A DNA stretch of 64,000 nucleotides from Dryas octopetala (GCA_963921425.1 OY992832.1:24340835-24404834), one strand, 5' to 3'; numbered from the stretch's first letter, positions 47,331 through 59,349 are shown. Notes: generated by a model from the sequence alone, not told the origin. Numbers and translations are program-made.

Positions 47331-49116
47331 GACTTGGTGTTTTCCCCCTACCTGTTAGCAATGTGAAAGTTCTGCCTGTCTCCATGTCTGAACTCTCCAC
47401 GTGTGCCTGTTGGGAAAACTGGAGTTCCAAATCCGACGGCAGCTATTAGGAACGTACAAAACATACCCCCGAACTTGTCTGTTGAGACTAAGTAAAATTC
47501 AGAGATTCGGCATTAGCGTAACTGCTAGGCTTCTCTAAATTTTTGATCCGGCATGATCCTGCTCGTCGAGGCAGATAGTCATGTCAGACCGTTTGGTTTC
47601 TACTTAGGTTCATTTTAATTTAAATGGAGGAGGTTGATCAGTGTTCACCTACAACATGTCCAGATCAGTGTATGGAGAAACTAAGGGAACTCTGGCTCAG
47701 TCTCAACGCCTGTATGGTCATGGACCAATTTTAGACAACACATTGTTGAGTTTACCACAAATATGGCCTCAATATATTATTTAATCTATTTTCAGTTAAA
47801 CAGTTAAACATCGTTTCGTCTAAAACCACAACTTAAATAAACAACTGTTAAAAGAAGTTGGGTTACGAGCTTACCTGTAGAAGACGGTGCACGGACAGAA
47901 CCTCGGTACAAATAAACTAGCAAAACAACATAATAAAATAATCTAATTAACGAGAGTACAAAACTTAATAAAATTTCAGCAAAGTTTCGACATAAGTTGA
48001 AGAGGTTACCGAAGGCTAAAAATGGAAATTCTAATTTCTACAGAACTTCGACTCTAGAAGGTGGGGCTTGGCTAAAACTCTACTTATGATTAAAATAGAA
48101 AACTTTCTATTTGATCTCTAGAGAGAGAAAGAGAACAACTAGAGAGAAAAGCTTTAGAATTCAAAGTTTAGGTGTGAATGAAAGTGATGGTTTTGAGGGG
48201 TATTTATAGGTGGGCAATGGTGAATTTAATGGCTAGGATTAATTTAGAATGGATGGCTAGGATCAATTGGAAGGATCTAGATACATAATTAAAAATAAAA
48301 TAAATAGAAATAAAATAATCAAAATCAGAATTCTAGAGAATTCTACAATATCCTAGAACATGAGCTTTGGCTTTTGGCTTTGTGGGATGGGCTTCAGAAA
48401 CTAATCTTCACTTCTACAACTCCAGATATTAAAAGAATATTTGTACGTTTTCTTAATATATCAAACAGAGTAATTTCAGAGTAATTGAAGTTTCATTCAC
48501 ATATTATTTTTTATTTATTTTTTTTATATATTATATATTTTGAGCTTTGAGCTTTGTGGGATGGACTTTCAAAACTTGAAATGAGTTTTAAAAATTTAGT
48601 GGAAAGGTGCAGTCCAAAAGAGAGAGACATGGGCTGGGCTTAAGGTCAAAGTGTCTCATCCAATCATGGTGCGCCACGTGGCACCATGTTTCCCGCTTTT
48701 TATCCATTCTTTAGAAATTCGCCAAAAATAGCTCGGGACTCAGAAAAATTCACCGAAAAATCCTACGGACTCGTCTAAGTGAGTACTAAATATCTAAAAG
48801 GTCAAAACACCAATTTCCCCTTTGATAATTTCCAGAAAATTTGGGAACTCCAAATTAAATTCTAGAAAATTAAAATACTAAAGAAATTTGGAAATTCATA
48901 GGATGAATTCTTAAACTCCGAAAAATACGAGGTCTTCACCGTTGGTCTTCTAAAAATAAACAAAACCTTTCCTATGAAGGCATGTTACTTAAAAGACCCC
49001 TCAGTCTCGAAGGAAAACAAATTTTCTTCACAAAATAAATTCTAGAAAAACTCTAGAATTTCCGTAAAGTCTCAGGAAAATTCTCAAAATACTTTTGGGA
49101 AGTCTCGAGCTTCACA

Positions 49117-50097
49117 CCTATGTTGGGTGTAAGAGTTATTTTGGGTACGTAAGAAAAGAAATTTCAATGTTAGTGTTGGGTACTCAAAAATTAGGGTATA
49201 ATAAGAAAATTAAAAAATTAAAAAGTTAATGTTGGGTGTAGTAAGAATGTTTGGTAAGAAAAAAAAAATTGTTGGTATAAATATAATTGAGAAGCCATGT
49301 TGATTTTATAACCTTATTGTTCCAAACATTACTTTTATGACCATTTTTGCGTATGAAGCGTCCAAAAAGCCCTTCTTATTTTCTTCATTCTCAATCTCTC
49401 TCACACCCTCCTTCCTAGCCTCATACTCAAAAGATTTGATTTGATCGATCGACCTCCCCGCAAGAGCCTGACCTCTCGCTCATCGCCATCTTTTCTCCTA
49501 CCCATATCTGGTGTTCACGGAGTATAACCGCTCTATCCCTCAGTGCTTTAGCCTGGGTCCATGACTCTAAGTTCCCCGCTCGTCATCACCATCTCTCTCC
49601 CACCCAAATCTGGTGTTCGTAGAGTACGACTGCACCATCCAAGTCTGAGTAATGATGCAACGTGATGAGAACAATGGACCCAAGTCGCCTATAGGAAAAT
49701 CATTGGACCCATGCCACGTGGGTATTGTTAGTGCTCATGTTGCTGGGTTGGTGTCCGTGTATGAATTTTTTTTCTTTCAATTTTCCAATTCTTCGTTTGG
49801 CTGATGTTGAGTTGTAAAATTGGTGGTGCCTTATGTTGAATTATTTTAAGCTTTGTTGTCATTGTTAGTTGCTTCTTCATTGCAAATTTGCAATCAATTA
49901 AAATTAATGTCATTTCTTGGTTGCTTCTTCATTGTGAGAAGTTTGTATTATTTATTTATTGTCTTGTCTTTTATTTGGTTTCAACTATAGCAAGAAGCAA
50001 CCAATATTACAAGTCTAGGTTCTTTAATTGTATATTTTGTATAATTTATTGTCCCAGTGAAAATCTTGCTTTGTCTCAATTCTTTAACTTTTATCTA
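49117..50097. other. spacer of unknown origin
   Basis: Holds an internal near-repeat (CATATCTGGTGTTCACGGAG near 49502 and CAAATCTGGTGTTCGTAGAG near 49605). No gene is recognised. Confidence 0.4.
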
Positions 50098-50099
50098 GT

Positions 50100-51160
50100 T
50101 TTCAATTTTTTATTTTATTTATGAGTTCTTTTGTATGAACTTCAAATTGTTACAAAACATGAACAAGAGTGAAAATGTGAGTTTGCAAATTATTTTGTCC
50201 AAGGAAAATGAGAAGAAGATTCTAATTCTGGATTTCTTGATCTTTCTTTCAAACATGGATTTTTTTTTTTTTTCAGACTAGAATCAATGAAGCTCAGATC
50301 TTGAAATTTTTTATGGTAGACAAATTGTCAACATTGATATTATGGGTCAACAAATGGTCGACAATTAAGTTGGTCGGGTTGGATGTACTACAACAAGTTT
50401 ATCTTATTCCTTATTCAAATGAAGTTTCAATTTTTTATTTTATTTAGGGATTAATGTCATTTTACTCCCCAGACTATTACACATGTATCAGTTTGCTCCC
50501 CAGACTTCTAATTTGGAAAATTAAGGACCCTGACTTTTTCAATTTTGCCAATTAAGGTTATTTCGTCAATTTATACATTTTTCATCTAAAATTTCGAGAT
50601 GATCAAGCAAAATTTAGCAAGAAATAAAAGAGGGAAAATGATGCATGAGGAAAAAATGATAAGATCTAATTGGAAGGGACCATTTTGCCCTCAAAGATTT
50701 GGATAAAAAATGTGTAAATTGACAAAAGAACCTCAATTGGCAAAATTGAAAAAGTCAGAGTCCTTAATTTTCCAAATTAGAAGTCTGGGGAGCAAACTGA
50801 TACAAGTGTAATAGTCTGGGGAGCAAAATGGTATTAATCCCTTTTATTTATGAGTTCTTTTGTATGAACTTCAAATTGTTACAAAACATGAACAAGAGTG
50901 AAAATGTGGGTTTGCAAATTATTTTGTCCAAGGAAAATGAGAAGAAGATTCTAATTTTGGATTTCTTGATCTTTCTTTCAAACATGGATTTTTTTTTTTT
51001 TTTTTTTCAGACTAGAATCAATGAAGCTCAGATCTTGAAATTTTGATGGTAGACAAATTGTCAACATTGATATTATAGGTCAACAAATGGTCGACAATTA
51101 AGTTGGTCGGTTTGGATGTACTACAACAAGTTTATCTTATTCCTTATTCAAATGAGGTTT
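50100..51160. repeat. tandem duplication of a 327-bp unit
   Basis: Unit 1 is 50100-50426. Unit 2 begins at 50427, is interrupted by a MITE at 50447-50841, and resumes to about 51160. The copies share TGAGTTCTTTTGTATGAACT through GATGTACTACAACAAG and differ by few substitutions and a poly-T length change, so the duplication is fairly recent. No protein is recognised in the unit. Confidence 0.85.
50447..50841. mobile_element. 395-bp MITE with long TIRs and perfect 9-bp TSD
   Basis: The ends GGGATTAATGTCATTTTACT and, read inward from the right, GGGATTAATACCATTTTGCT extend as inverted repeats of about 130 bp (CCCCAGACT, CTTCTAATTTGGAAAATTAA). TTTTATTTA flanks both sides (50438-50446, 50842-50850). 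The TSD length fits a Mutator-type MITE. The intact second unit of the tandem duplication around it confirms the pre-insertion sequence. Confidence 0.9.
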
Positions 51161-51839
51161 TTTTTGTCAGAACCCTTAAGGGTATTTTAGTCCGAAAATT
51201 GGTCAAATAGTCATAAATGTAATGTTTGGAAAAGTGAGGTTATAAAAGCAAGTGAGGTGGCCAATAAGGTCATAAGGTTAAATTTCCTTTATACTTATTA
51301 CAATTACTCTTTGCTACTTGTTACTTTTAATATAGTTTAGTGTCACATAAAGGAAAATAAATGGCAAAATATAAGCTATGTGAGCGTGGAAGCATGGTGA
51401 AAATTTCATTTTATTAAACTTTCCCTTAGCCCTTAGGATCCTAGGTTGGATGACACAAGAAAAATAGAAATAGCTAAAGATGAGAGATCCTTGAAGACCA
51501 CCTTAGGATGAACTCAAGGTTACACACACCCATAAGGATGTCTTAATTCCATGTCCTCCTTGAGATTTCGACACCACCAAGAGGAAGAACAAACTTTGTT
51601 TCTCATTTAACTCTCATAAAAGAAAGAGTCTCAAAATCTTACATATGATTTCTCTAAAGAATAGTTCACACCAAGTTTAGGGAAAGAAAAAATGAATAGA
51701 AAAGAGAAATCTTGGATACTAAATCTTCATCTCTTTTAGATATGGCATCAAGATATGGTGATGGAAGTCGGTTCTCCAAGACCCATCTTTTCTCTCACAA
51801 ATTTGATGGAGATGGTGAGGCATAATCATTTTATTTAAA
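51161..51839. other. spacer of unknown origin
   Basis: AT-rich, with no recognised gene or element termini. Confidence 0.4.
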
Positions 51840-53347
51840 GTACAACAGACTAACAGGGTTTACTATCACAAAGATAACTTGTCATCGATCAAAGACAACA
51901 GGAAAATGGATTGATGTGAAGTTTGCTTGTACAAGGTTTGGATAAAAAGAGAAAATCCAATGTTGTCAACCCACAACCATGCTTGAGAATATATTGCAAG
52001 GCAAGTATGGAAGTGAAAAGAAGGGAGGATGGAAAACGGTTGATTCAAAATTTTGTCAAAGTGAAAATATATATGTTGACTTAAATTTAGAGTACGCTAG
52101 TGATGAGAGTGGTGATATTGTTAATGAAGAAAAAGGCTTAAAGCCTTGTAATGAAGAAAAAGACTTACAACCTTGTAATGAAGAAAAATACTTAGGTCAT
52201 GTTTGTTTGGTTGTAATCAATAGCAGGATTGAGAATTAATTTCTCATTCTATCAAAACAAGATGTTTAGCACGCTTGTAAATTAAGTAAATAAGACCAAG
52301 AGTTTGACCATAATTGACTGTAATCAATTCCACTAAATAGGTGGAATACCAAGAAGGGGCTGGGGTGGCATTTCTATTACACCTATCTACGGAATGTAAA
52401 ATTACAAAAATAATTCTTCTATTATTTGACTTTTAAAAATTGAAAAGTAAAACATCTCACATCCTTCGTCCCTATCTTCTTTGTGTCATAGCATATCTAC
52501 CACAAACACCACATAAATTCAATTCTCTCTCCTCTTTCTGATTAACATATTGAAAAAACTTCCAGATTGAAAAACAAAAAGAATTCCAAATCATTTAACA
52601 TATAGACCCAGATCGCTCAAACATATAGATCTAGATTGAAATACTCCTATTCCAATTGTATCATATATTACGGAAAAAAAAAGGGTCTTAAAGCCTTGTG
52701 ATGATATGAAATTTCATTAAGATAATGAGCCTATATTCGTTTTAAAAGCATGCTAAAGTAACAGGGTTGGCTATTGCAAAGATAGCTTGTCATCGATCAA
52801 AGGCAAATGGATTCATGATGTGAAGTTTGCTTGGACAAGGTTTGGAAAAAAGCGAAAATACAATGTTGTCAACCCACGACCATGATTAAAAATAGATTGC
52901 ACACCAAGTATGGAAGTGAAAAGAATGAAGGATGGAAAATGGTTGATTCAAAATTTTGTCAAAGTGCATTACCATAAACTCTTACTGGGGCATGCACACT
53001 ATATTCCTTATCATAGGAGAATTGTTTTTGGTGATATGTATAATATGAATTCTTTACACGCAGTTGGGGTGAAGAAAAGCAAGATTTTTGTTGAAATGAC
53101 CAAACAATGCGAAGGATATCATACTATTAGTTTTTTAGAAAAAGACGTTAGAAATCTTTTTTGTAGGAACGCCGTTTGATGTTAGAATTTCTAAATTCTA
53201 AGGTAATGCTTGAGCATTTAACAAGTACGCAAGAAGATTATCCTAATTTCTTTTATGCAATGGATCAAGATGAAGAACAACGCTTGAAAAAGTTGTGGGT
53301 TGATGGAAAAAGTGGAGAAGACTACAAGATGTTTGGAGATGTCATTT
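51840..53347 (+). pseudogene. FAR1/FHY3-related (FRS) pseudogene, rearranged
   Basis: Copy 1 (about 51840-52050) reads TGKWIDVKFACTRFG-like text, part of the FAR1 DNA-binding domain. It is followed by an acidic segment EYASDESGDIVNEEKGLKPC (52081-52200) that belongs N-terminal to such a domain. After an AT-rich insertion (about 52200-52680), copy 2 gives KGKWIHDVKF...TRFGKKRKYNVVNPRP, then DGKWLIQNFVKVHYHKLLLG, HAHYIPYHRRIVFGD and, past a shift, EDYPNFFYAMDQDEEQRLKK up to GEDYKMFGDV. FRS proteins are domesticated Mutator-type transposases acting as transcription factors. Multiple stops mean it is dead; it ends where the LTR at 53348 begins. Confidence 0.75.
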
Positions 53348-55200
53348 TGTAATGCCTTAGAATTTTTCTGTACTTTATTTTGAGGTTATAAAAAATTTCT
53401 GAAAATTTTTTGGAGTCATTACTCATTTTCTGGGATTTATTTAAAGTTATTAGTGTTTATTTATTATTTTCAAGAAATTAAGGAAACACACTTCTACTAG
53501 GTTTTTGCTATTGTATAAATAGCTGGAGACCTTAATTTCGTAGTTTAAAACCTTAATCTCATAGTTCTCGATGAGATGAATTCAACGGGATTGAGAAAAC
53601 ATGTATACCATGCACTTATTTCCTATAATGATTTTCGGAAGATAAATTAGGATTTTTGAATTAAGTAATTAGAGAAAATAAATAAAATGCACTTTTGAGA
53701 ATATTTCTAATTGTTTAAGGAAACGTGCAAATCGTTGGAGAAATAAAGAATATGGGAGATAGTACCGAATGCCACGAACGGCACCATATCCTCAGATTTC
53801 ACTGCAGACAACGAGATAATTTCGGGTGAATTTTAGAAGAAAATAGAAAAACAAAAACGGGGATCGCGATCTCAATCGTCGATCCGCGATTGGATAGTCG
53901 AGTATTGCCCTACAACCCAAGCATCATCCCGACCAGGTGGCTTAGGGTGGCACAGCCAAGCCATGTGGCAGCTTGGGAGGCTACCACCCTAGCCCTGACA
54001 AAGGCTTGACAAAGCCACCGAGGGCTTGACAGGGTATACCCCTACCTATAAATATCGGCCATTTTCCTTATTTTCTCACCCCACTTTTGAGAATCACTCT
54101 TCTCTCAGAATTCGCTCTATTCTCTCTCCTCTTTATGGTTTGATCCCCTATTCAGTTTTGGTTCAGTTGTTTTCAAACAAACGCTAGGCCAATAGCGAGG
54201 AGGCTATGCCTATTTTTCAGCTCCGATCAGAGTAGGTATTTGGTAAGGTTTTCTATATCCTTAAGCCTTGGTTAAGTTCTCTTAAGTTGTGTACTTCTTA
54301 GGCTTTAATATTGTAGTGCTAATTTGATGATCTATTGGTTTGGATCGAGATTAAGCTAAGGAGGTCTACAATCGGGTAAATGCTGCTAAACCTCTCCTTT
54401 CAAAGTTGGAATATTGGCATGATTAGTTAAAGTTGGAATTATGGTATAATAATTATGCATAACAAACTAAATTATGGAATTGCTACAAACTGGTTAAACG
54501 ATTAGGTAGCATGCAATTAAGGTAACAAGTGGTAATTTATTTACTTTATTTGCACTTTAAGAAACTGGACTTATATGTTAATTAATCAATCTAATAATGG
54601 ATCGAGACCACCATGTTAAAAGACATGATGTCGAGGTTAGTGCGTGAGCATACAGGCACTGGACACTGGGCTCGAGCTCCCCCAGTCTCTCATGCTCAGA
54701 CTTGGTCATGTTGTTGGACTTTAACTGGTTAAAGACTTAAATTCAAACAGTACTTAAGTAAAAATCCTAGGCCCAGAAAGTATAGAGATTCAGTCTTAGT
54801 AAACTAGTCTTTGACATTTTCTGGGAATTAACGCATGACCGAAAGGAAATGTCATGCTGAAATTCGGTCAAAATTTACTTTTAAATGAATTATTGTCAGA
54901 TTTGGACTTTCCAGCTACCCAGAAGAGAAGTCGAGATGTTGGTGTTGTTGGACCACGTATTCAGGTTAAAGCTTGAACTTTAGGTAGGGAGAATCCTCAC
55001 ACTCTGTCTATGAGACTTTTATTGTGTATATGTAAGATAATAAATATTGTTGTGTGCAAAAATGCATTGTTTTTGCTTGTGTGATAATAAATATTAACTG
55101 TTTGATGATCTGAGAGTAAATAGTTGTATTTTTATAACCTTTGGTTCGATTAGATTCCCTAACTTCCAGAAGGGGTTTGTATGGACAAGTTAGTTGAATG
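53348..55200 (+). mobile_element. LTR-like sequence E interrupting the FRS pseudogene
   Basis: Begins TGTAATGCCTTAGAATTTTT exactly where FRS coding similarity stops (after GATGTCATTT). TATAAATA at 54047-54054 is followed by a pyrimidine-rich leader, the same layout as LTR C. No second boundary is visible before the assembly gap at 55201, so the length is a minimum or the copy is truncated. Confidence 0.55.
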
Positions 55201-55400
55201 NNNNNNNNNNNNNNNNNNNNNNNNNNNNNNNNNNNNNNNNNNNNNNNNNNNNNNNNNNNNNNNNNNNNNNNNNNNNNNNNNNNNNNNNNNNNNNNNNNNN
55301 NNNNNNNNNNNNNNNNNNNNNNNNNNNNNNNNNNNNNNNNNNNNNNNNNNNNNNNNNNNNNNNNNNNNNNNNNNNNNNNNNNNNNNNNNNNNNNNNNNNN
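55201..55400. other. assembly gap of 200 N
   Basis: Exactly 200 undetermined bases; the size is likely nominal. It hides the left end of R2. ORFs reported across it are meaningless. Confidence 0.99.
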
Positions 55401-55731
55401 ATTGATGGAAAATTTGACTTCTTTCTTCTTCCTCCTTTTCTCTCTCTTTGCAATTGGTTTGGTAGTAAATATCATCGAGCCTCACTCTTCTTCTCCGACG
55501 CTGCCGAAAACGATGAACTCTCAGGAGAAGATGGTGGCTGGTTCAGCAATAAACAAATTTGCAGGTTGTGGCTGGTTCAACGGGCTAGTATCGAAACCTA
55601 TGGTTTCGTTTGACAGGTACTCGCCGAACAAACGAAACCACCGATTTCGGCACTTGCCCGTCGAACCAGCCACCACCTGCAAATTTTTTTTTAAGGTATG
55701 TGGATGTTCGGAGGAGAGATGGAAGGAGAGA

Positions 55732-55783
<52 letters not shown>

Positions 55784-55991
55784 GGTCGCCGGAGGGGCAA
55801 GGAGGGGGTGGCTCGAGGTTGTCGCCGGAGCTAGAGAAAGACAGAAAGGGAGATCTTATCGAGAGGGAAGGTGTGGGTGGGTTGGGGGAGGGCTGTAGGG
55901 GCTTTTCAAAATGGAGCTTTAGGGTCTTTTCACTAATTAAGTGATGGAGGTGTGTAAAAAGAAAAAAAAAGGTGTGCAAATAAAAACCCTC
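55401..55991. mobile_element. R2: foldback element, left end in or beyond the gap
   Basis: The right end reads GGTGTGCAAATAAAAACCCTC (55971-55991), a variant of the R terminus. The core palindrome 55561-55680 starts GCAGGTTGTGGCTGGTTCAA and closes with its complement, with TTTCGTTT/AAACGAAA near the centre. A CT-rich left side and a GA microsatellite (55737-55778) follow the R layout. No TSD can be tested. Confidence 0.75.
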
Positions 55992-56166
55992 TAAAAAATA
56001 TATAAAAAAATCTTAGAAAATGTGAACGAGTGCAAATGGAGAAAAGATGAGTACGAAAATCGCCTCCCTATTTTAAAAGTTTGTATATTTTTGTCCTGTT
56101 CGGCTTTGTTTTTGCTTGGGCCGTCTCTGGGCTTTGCGTTTGTGCGCTTGGAGAGCCCATACCACC

Positions 56167-56266
56167 ACCAACGGCTAGAAAATTCCAAACTCAAAAGCAG
56201 CGATCACAACCGTTAGATCCAGCACGAATCAAACGGCCGAAATTCAAGTAGAATAAGACCGTTGGG
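56167..56266. promoter_or_regulatory. cluster of four MSA (mitosis-specific activator) boxes
   Basis: The MSA consensus is YCYAACGGYY. Perfect matches on the minus strand are at 56217-56208 (TCTAACGGTT) and 56266-56257 (CCCAACGGTC). Nine-of-ten matches on the plus strand are at 56167-56176 (ACCAACGGCT) and 56229-56238 (TCAAACGGCC). They lie 275-375 bp before the cyclin start codon. Such boxes bind R1R2R3-Myb proteins and drive G2/M transcription of B-type cyclins. Confidence 0.85.
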
Positions 56267-56540
56267 AGCAGCGTAGCACCTTCAAAAAGAACCATCACAA
56301 CCACAATCTGACAAAAAAAATTCACAAACAAAATCCAAATCCCTGAGAAAGAGAAAGAGACATTCCAAAGGAATTTCAGAAATTTCAGAAATTTCAGAGA
56401 GGCTGAAGAAGGTGGCGACCACAGACGCTGAAGAAGGAGGAGAGACGCGCAACAGTCGTCTCCAAGTGTTCTTCTCGTCCTTGTTTTCGAGTCTCAGTGG
56501 AGTTTTCGGCAGTAACAGTCAAGAAAATCAAGAATCTGAA

Positions 56541-58998
56541 ATGGGTTCCAGAGCTGTTGTTGTTGTGCCTCAGCAACAACCGAGAGGTACGTACCCAGAA
56601 CCCTGTTTATTCATTATTTCTCTGTTGATCTTTCTTTCGCTTTGTTTTGGGCTTTTTTCCTCCTATATATGCAAATGGGTTTTTGTTATTCTCACAAACA
56701 TAAATTTTTGTTTTTATATCTTTATGTTTCAAATCTCTTGTTGAGTTTTTTGTAAAGTTTAGGATCATGGAGTATTTTCTTTTTCTTGTTTTATTTTGAT
56801 AAACCAAATTTGTACTTGTCTTTAAATTCTTGTTTTATATATATTCTGACCTCTTAAATCAAGGGTGGTAATTTTTGTTTCATGGTCATCAGAGCTAGCA
56901 TTGATTTTGTGTCCTCTTTTCTCTTTCTTCTTCTTATTATTATTATTATTAGAATATATTTTTTCAACATCAATGAATCATTTATTTGAATCATATTAAT
57001 CTGAATCAATGAATCATCATAATTTTGGTCATTTTAATCTGAAAACTGAAATCCATTTTAATGGTAATTTAGAGGGAGGTAAGCAGAAGAATGTACCAGC
57101 TGCAGAGGTGAAAAACAGGCGAGTTCTTCAAGACATTGGTAACAGAGTAACCCGTCCTGCTGCTGAAGGGAAGCTCCATGCTAAGCTTCCTCATTCCCAT
57201 TTACTGGGTAATGCAAAAGCGGCAGCAGAGAACAAGAACAAGGTACCAATCCAAGAGTTCATTTTTTTACTTTATTGTTTTTGTTAACCAAGCCTTAAAT
57301 TTACAATTTTACTTGATTAACATTGAGCTAATTTGCAGAAATCGATCGTACAAGTAGTGGATGGTGCAATAGTTATTAATGGGGCCACTGCTGGGAAAGC
57401 CGGTGTTGCTGTGAAGGTTGAAAAGAATGCATCTGAGAAGCTGAAACATGAGATGGTGGTGGTCCTGGGAAGCTCCATTGAAAATGAGAAGACTACTGGT
57501 AGTGGGAGAAAATATAGAGAAGGGGCCTCAAGGAAGAATGACAGGGCCTTTACTTCAATTCTCAGTGCTCGAAGCAAAGTAATTTCAATTTTTTGACACC
57601 CTTTTGCCTCATTTTTGTTAGTTTTTCTCTGTATTATTGTTCGTGTTGCGCACTGTGTTAATTTGTTTTTCTCACAGGCTTGTTGTGGACTCACTAGTAA
57701 GCCAAAGGATCCAATAGTAGACATTGATGCTGCTGATGCTGATAATGAATTGGCAGTAGTTGAATATTTGGATGAAATCTACAAGTTTTACAAGCTCACA
57801 GAAGTATTGACTTGAACCTTTGATTTCTTTGATTTTTTTTTTTCTTTTTAAATCACACACATATTGTATTGAATTGGATCATTGTGGTGTGCTTCATTCT
57901 GATGCAGGAAGAGAATCGGGTGCATGAGTACATGGGTTTACAGCCCGAAATAAATGCTAAGATGAGATCAATCCTTGTAGACTGGTTGATAGAAGTTCAT
58001 CACAAATTCCAACTCATGCCAGAAACCCTCTATCTTACAATAAATATTGTTGATCGATTCCTTTCGGTGAAAGTTGTACCAAGGAGAGAGCTTCAATTAG
58101 TTGGCATCAGCTCAATGCTTTTGGCAAGCAAGTACGAAGAAATTTGGGCACCAGAGGTAGTAATGTATTCATTGTTTCCCTGTTGTGCATCATGCATTAT
58201 TTCTCTCTTGTTTGCCTAAAGATTAATCTTGGGGGTTTTGGGTTGTGAAAATGTGCAGGTTAATGACTTTGTATGCATTTCAGACAATGCCTATGCTAAG
58301 GAAAAGATACTGGTCATGGAAAAGGCAATCTTGGGAGAACTAGGCTGGTATCTAACAGTTCCCACACCTTATGTCTTCGTGAATCGCTATATCAAAGCAT
58401 CTGATCCATCCGATGAAGAGGTAAGCATTTGATGTGATTATTTGATTCCTTTTGAGGTTCATGCATACACATTATTCAAGAAGTCTTTGGACTATGGAGA
58501 GAGATCTGAATTTAGAACTTATTTGATTTTCTTTTCTTTTTGTTCTACTTAATAATGTAGATGGAGAACATGGTGTTTTTTCTGGCTGAACTGAGTCTGA
58601 TGCACTACTCTACTACAATCATGTACTGCCCTTCAATGATTGCTGCATCTGCTGTTTATGCTGCGAGATGCACCCTGAACAAGAGCCCTTTCTGGACTGA
58701 AACTCTCAAGCATCATACATGCTACTCTGAAGATGAGCTGATGTAAGTAAATCTTTCCATCTCAATTTACTCGGAATTAATGTTGTAGTTTGTAAATGAA
58801 TTACACTTATAAATGATCATATTTTCTGGTGTGGATCGGAACAGGGATTGTACAAAGCTCTTGGTAAGCTTTCACTCCACAGCTGCAGAGAGTAAGCTGA
58901 AGGCAGTGTACAAGAAATTTTGTAGCCCACAGCTCTGTGGTGTTGCTCTTCTTTCACCATCCACTGCCCTTAATAAAATCACAACGATGTTATTGTAA
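56541..58998 (+). CDS. CYCB1: G2/mitotic cyclin B1, 8 exons
   Basis: Exons: 56541-56586, 57073-57242, 57339-57578, 57678-57803, 57908-58156, 58259-58420, 58561-58742, 58845-58998. They give 1329 bp, 442 aa plus TAA, with GT-AG throughout. The destruction box is R31-x-x-L34-x-x-I37-x-N39 (RRVLQDIGN). The cyclin box starts near residue 195 with the hallmark [16 protein letters not shown]; the C-terminal cyclin fold runs from [12 protein letters not shown] to the end. Family knowledge: it binds and activates a CDK at G2/M and is degraded through the APC/C. I chose ATG 56541 because the [16 protein letters not shown] start matches plant B1 cyclins; an in-frame ATG at 56412 would add 43 residues. 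Four MSA-like boxes upstream suggest G2/M control by R1R2R3-Myb factors. The paralogue number within CYCB1 cannot be assigned. Confidence 0.95.
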
Positions 58999-59345
58999 AC
59001 TTATGGGAACACTTTTTGTGGCATAGTAAAGTAGTATTGGTACTGTTTGATTTGGTTTGGTTTGGCTTATTGGCCATGATACTGTTAGTGTTAGTAACTT
59101 AGTATCATAGTATAGGAGATCATCTTGCTGTTATGATCTGTATTCAATATGTAGCCATGCCCTGGCCAACATTCTTCGTAATATTTTCGGCTTTCCTTCA
59201 GTTGTAAGTGAAGTATGTTTATAAAAATGACTCTTCTGATATTAAATTGACATGGGTGATCTGATGGCTATGTATTATGCGTACTGCCCAGCGGTCATTG
59301 TTAATGCTTATTATGTTTTCTTGTCTTTCTATAAAGCTGTAAAAG
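58999..59345 (+). other. 3' UTR and downstream of CYCB1
   Basis: Follows the cyclin stop codon; TTTGGTTTGG repeats near 59050. No other feature is seen. Confidence 0.5.
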
Positions 59346-59349
59346 TCCT

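Larger units (their letters stand above)
41100..49116 (-). mobile_element. solo LTR C, split by two nested LTRs
   Basis: On the minus strand it starts TGTGAAGCTCGAGACTTCCC (49116) and ends CAGTTTCGGGGCGTTACA (41100). Removing the two nested elements leaves about 2.9 kb. TATAAATA on the minus strand at 48208-48201 is a plausible LTR promoter. The family ending CGGGGCGTTACA is shared with element B. Flanks GGTAT and CCTAT are a poor match, so the outer limits may be off by a few bases. No internal gag-pol sequence is seen. Confidence 0.65.

Noticed and set aside
55198..55944. 248-residue ORF spanning the assembly gap
   Set aside because: The first third is undetermined bases and the remainder is R2 repeat sequence.
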